Below are positions 62,729 to 64,000 of a stretch of 64,000 bases of DNA, piece by piece. The stretch comes from Candidatus Thermofonsia Clade 1 bacterium (GTDB lineage Bacteria; Chloroflexota; Anaerolineae; Aggregatilineales; UBA2796): NCBI GenBank assembly GCA_002794705.1, contig PGTK01000002.1:1-64000 (forward strand), read 5' to 3'. Under the pieces are notes generated by a model. The model did not search any database, had not been told where the DNA came from, and saw nothing but the letters and a program-made list of their open reading frames with translations. Numbering within the stretch: position 1 is the first letter of the stretch; each line of letters begins with the position of its first letter. Position numbers and translations under genes: made by a program.

Positions 62729-63853
62729 GTGCGCGTGTTACTCATGCTCAGCAGCATGGCGATGGGCGGCGCGGAGCGCAACATTGCTGACCTTTTGCCG
62801 CATTTGAGCGCTGTGGAAGATATCCAATTGACGCTAGGCACGCTCAATACGCGCCGCGATAGCCCATTGGCGGAGCTGGTGGCGCAGAGCGGCGTGCCAC
62901 GCTTTGATATGGGCGCACGGCGCATGGTGGATCGAGCAGCGTGGCGGCGCTACACTGACTTTTTGCGCCGTGAGCGGATCGATCTGGTGCATTCGCAGGA
63001 TCAGGATACCAATATTTACAATGCGCTCTCGCGGCGCTTGCTGGGCGTGCCTTCGGTCATGACGCGCCATGTGATGTTTGAGCCATTCACCAATCTGAAG
63101 ACGCGCTTACGTGCGCAGCTGGTGCTGATCGCAGCGCGCTACGGCGCGGATCGCGTCATTGCCGTCTCGGAGGCAGTGCGCCAGCAGTTTGCACGGCAGG
63201 CGCGCTTGCCTCTGGAGCGCATTGAGACGGTTTACAATGGCATTCAGCTCGAAAAATTTGCCACACGCGCTCGCCGCGCCCAAATTCGCGCTGCGCTTGG
63301 CTGGGCGCAAGATGCACCAATTGTGATCATGGTGGCAGTGCTGCGCGGCGGCAAGGGTCACGAGGTGCTGTTTGAGGCAGTCCCGCTTTTGCGGCAGCGC
63401 GTGCCAAATGTCCAAATTATGCTGGTGGGCGACGGCGAAGAGCGCGCCAAGCTGGAATCTTTGGCGGCGCCATACGCCGATTGCATCCATTTTCTCGGTC
63501 AGCGCATGGATGTGCCTGAGTTGCTGGGCGCTTCAGATGTTTTGGTCTTGCCGAGCTGGAGCGAGGCATTGCCGACTGTGCTGATCGAGGCAGGCGCGGC
63601 AAGTCTGCCGTGTGTGGCAACTGATGTCGGTGGCACACGGGAGATCGTGGTAGATGGCGAGACGGGCTATGTGATCCCAAAGGGCGATTCAGCGGCATTG
63701 GCGGCACGCCTCGCTGACCTGTTGAACGACTCGGCGCGGGCGCGGCACATGGGCGAGGCGGCGCTGCAGCGCGTGACGAGTCTTTTCACGCTACCAGAGC
63801 AGGCGCGGCGCACAGCCGAGGTCTATCGGCGCACTCTGCAAGCCTTGACATAA
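62729..63853 (+). CDS. Glycosyltransferase family 4
   Basis: 374 aa from GTG at 62729, because AGGGAGG (62715-62721) is 7 bases upstream. GT-B fold: LMLSSMAMGGAERNIADLL, MVAVLRGGKGHEVLFEAVPLL, LPSWSEALPTVLIEAGAASLPCVATDVGG (E-x7-E). Likely the second sugar-adding enzyme of the operon. The last genes in view; a fresh promoter follows at 63845, so this may be the end of the operon. Confidence 0.93.
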   Translation: MRVLLMLSSMAMGGAERNIADLLPHLSAVEDIQLTLGTLNTRRDSPLAELVAQSGVPRFDMGARRMVDRAAWRRYTDFLRRERIDLVHSQDQDTNIYNALSRRLLGVPSVMTRHVMFEPFTNLKTRLRAQLVLIAARYGADRVIAVSEAVRQQFARQARLPLERIETVYNGIQLEKFATRARRAQIRAALGWAQDAPIVIMVAVLRGGKGHEVLFEAVPLLRQRVPNVQIMLVGDGEERAKLESLAAPYADCIHFLGQRMDVPELLGASDVLVLPSWSEALPTVLIEAGAASLPCVATDVGGTREIVVDGETGYVIPKGDSAALAARLADLLNDSARARHMGEAALQRVTSLFTLPEQARRTAEVYRRTLQALT

Positions 63854-63873
63854 GATTCGGAGCGTGCTATGAT
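63845..63873 (+). promoter_or_regulatory. Strong promoter at the window end
   Basis: A perfect TTGACA (63845-63850), overlapping the final codons of the glycosyltransferase, 17 bp, and extended TGCTATGAT (63865-63873). The -10 is half of a dyad TATGAT-CTAT-ATCATA (63868-63883), a possible operator. It drives a gene outside or at the edge of the window. Confidence 0.6.
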
Positions 63874-63968
63874 CTATATCATAAAGGCGCTCTTAAGAAG
63901 CGCATAGAAAGGCAACTTTCCACTGATCCCAAAATCGCTTGGATAATGCAGCATAGGTCGAGCGCGTT

Positions 63969-64000
63969 GTGAGGGCAGTTATTGCAGCCGCGACCGCCGT
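63969..64000 (+). CDS. Possible start of the next gene (cut by window edge)
   Basis: GTG at 63969 opens a frame VRAVIAAATA that runs off the window, with AGGTCG about 9 bases upstream and a good promoter 100 bases before. Too short to identify. Confidence 0.25.
   Translation, partial: MRAVIAAATA

Noticed and set aside
1..64000. tRNA, rRNA, CRISPR arrays, transposons
   Set aside because: None recognised in the intergenic spaces by eye; spacers are short and without repeat arrays.

Overview
The window is bacterial and moderately GC-rich, and it is very densely coded: genes on both strands, many ATGA-type 4-bp overlaps, and almost no long gaps. I see no rRNA, tRNA, CRISPR array, transposase or integrase. 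The best guess for the host is a Chloroflexota bacterium, Anaerolineae-like. The reasons are secreted or membrane proteins with long Pro/Thr linkers, a bacterial deoxyhypusine-synthase homologue, type 2 IPP isomerase, Rex, an ADP-forming acyl-CoA synthetase, an MreB, and a cytochrome c lipoprotein. This is inference from family content, not a phylogenetic result.

Layout. 1-667: two tandem Uma2-family genes, one cut by the window edge. 776-5582: a polyprenyl-phosphate sugar transferase and a giant YfhO-flippase fusion. 5579-8532: small unknowns, a lycopene-cyclase-like membrane protein, a beta-propeller-like secreted protein and trmD. 8641-11682: an orphan sugar-binding lipid-free SBP, fni and a small secreted Cys protein. 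11688-13796 (minus): efp, a Cys-rich protein and a HAD-DinB fusion. 13911-16818: a small peptide ORF, tdh, a cytochrome c lipoprotein and a DtxR-like regulator. 16819-18627 (minus): HAD phosphatase, a shikimate-kinase-like protein without a P-loop, and a redoxin without its catalytic Cys. 18768-22425: tsaE, a DAO-type oxidoreductase, a PfkB kinase and a DHS homologue. 22549-29693: ftsW, a divergent murG, CvpA-like, a SLC13/TrkA-C transporter and a GH31 glucosidase. 29690-36253: a CheY-like receiver, a double-hotdog thioesterase, ADP-forming acyl-CoA ligase, rex, mreB and capA. 36250-41412: a Clp ATPase with a degenerate first ATPase ring, a PhoR/PhoB-type two-component pair and a CRP-family regulator. 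41495-45538: argH, an M48 protease, carA and an unknown. 45535-52458: TPR/Pro-Thr protein, an unknown, a MinD-like ATPase, a Ser/Thr kinase, a small winged-helix-like protein and a Clp_N-plus-kinase-fold protein. 52795-63853: an exopolysaccharide operon.

The most interesting regions are three. The exopolysaccharide operon (52795-63853) joins a Wzz-type protein with a dead GGDEF domain, a Wzy/ligase-type polymerase, two tandem BcsB-like proteins, two GT4 enzymes and a NodB deacetylase, yet has no BcsA-type synthase. The signalling block (47951-52458) places a MinD-like ATPase with an altered P-loop beside a Ser/Thr kinase and a protein that fuses a ClpA/C N-domain to an aminoglycoside-phosphotransferase-like kinase fold. 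The 16819-18627 operon carries two enzyme folds that have each lost their catalytic motif. Several other genes (murG-like, Clp-like, MinD-like) also carry substitutions in textbook catalytic residues, so re-purposed enzyme folds recur through the window.

Promoters read by eye often use an extended -10 of the form TGnTAYAAT/TGnTATACT with a weak or absent -35; a few have both elements at 17-bp spacing.
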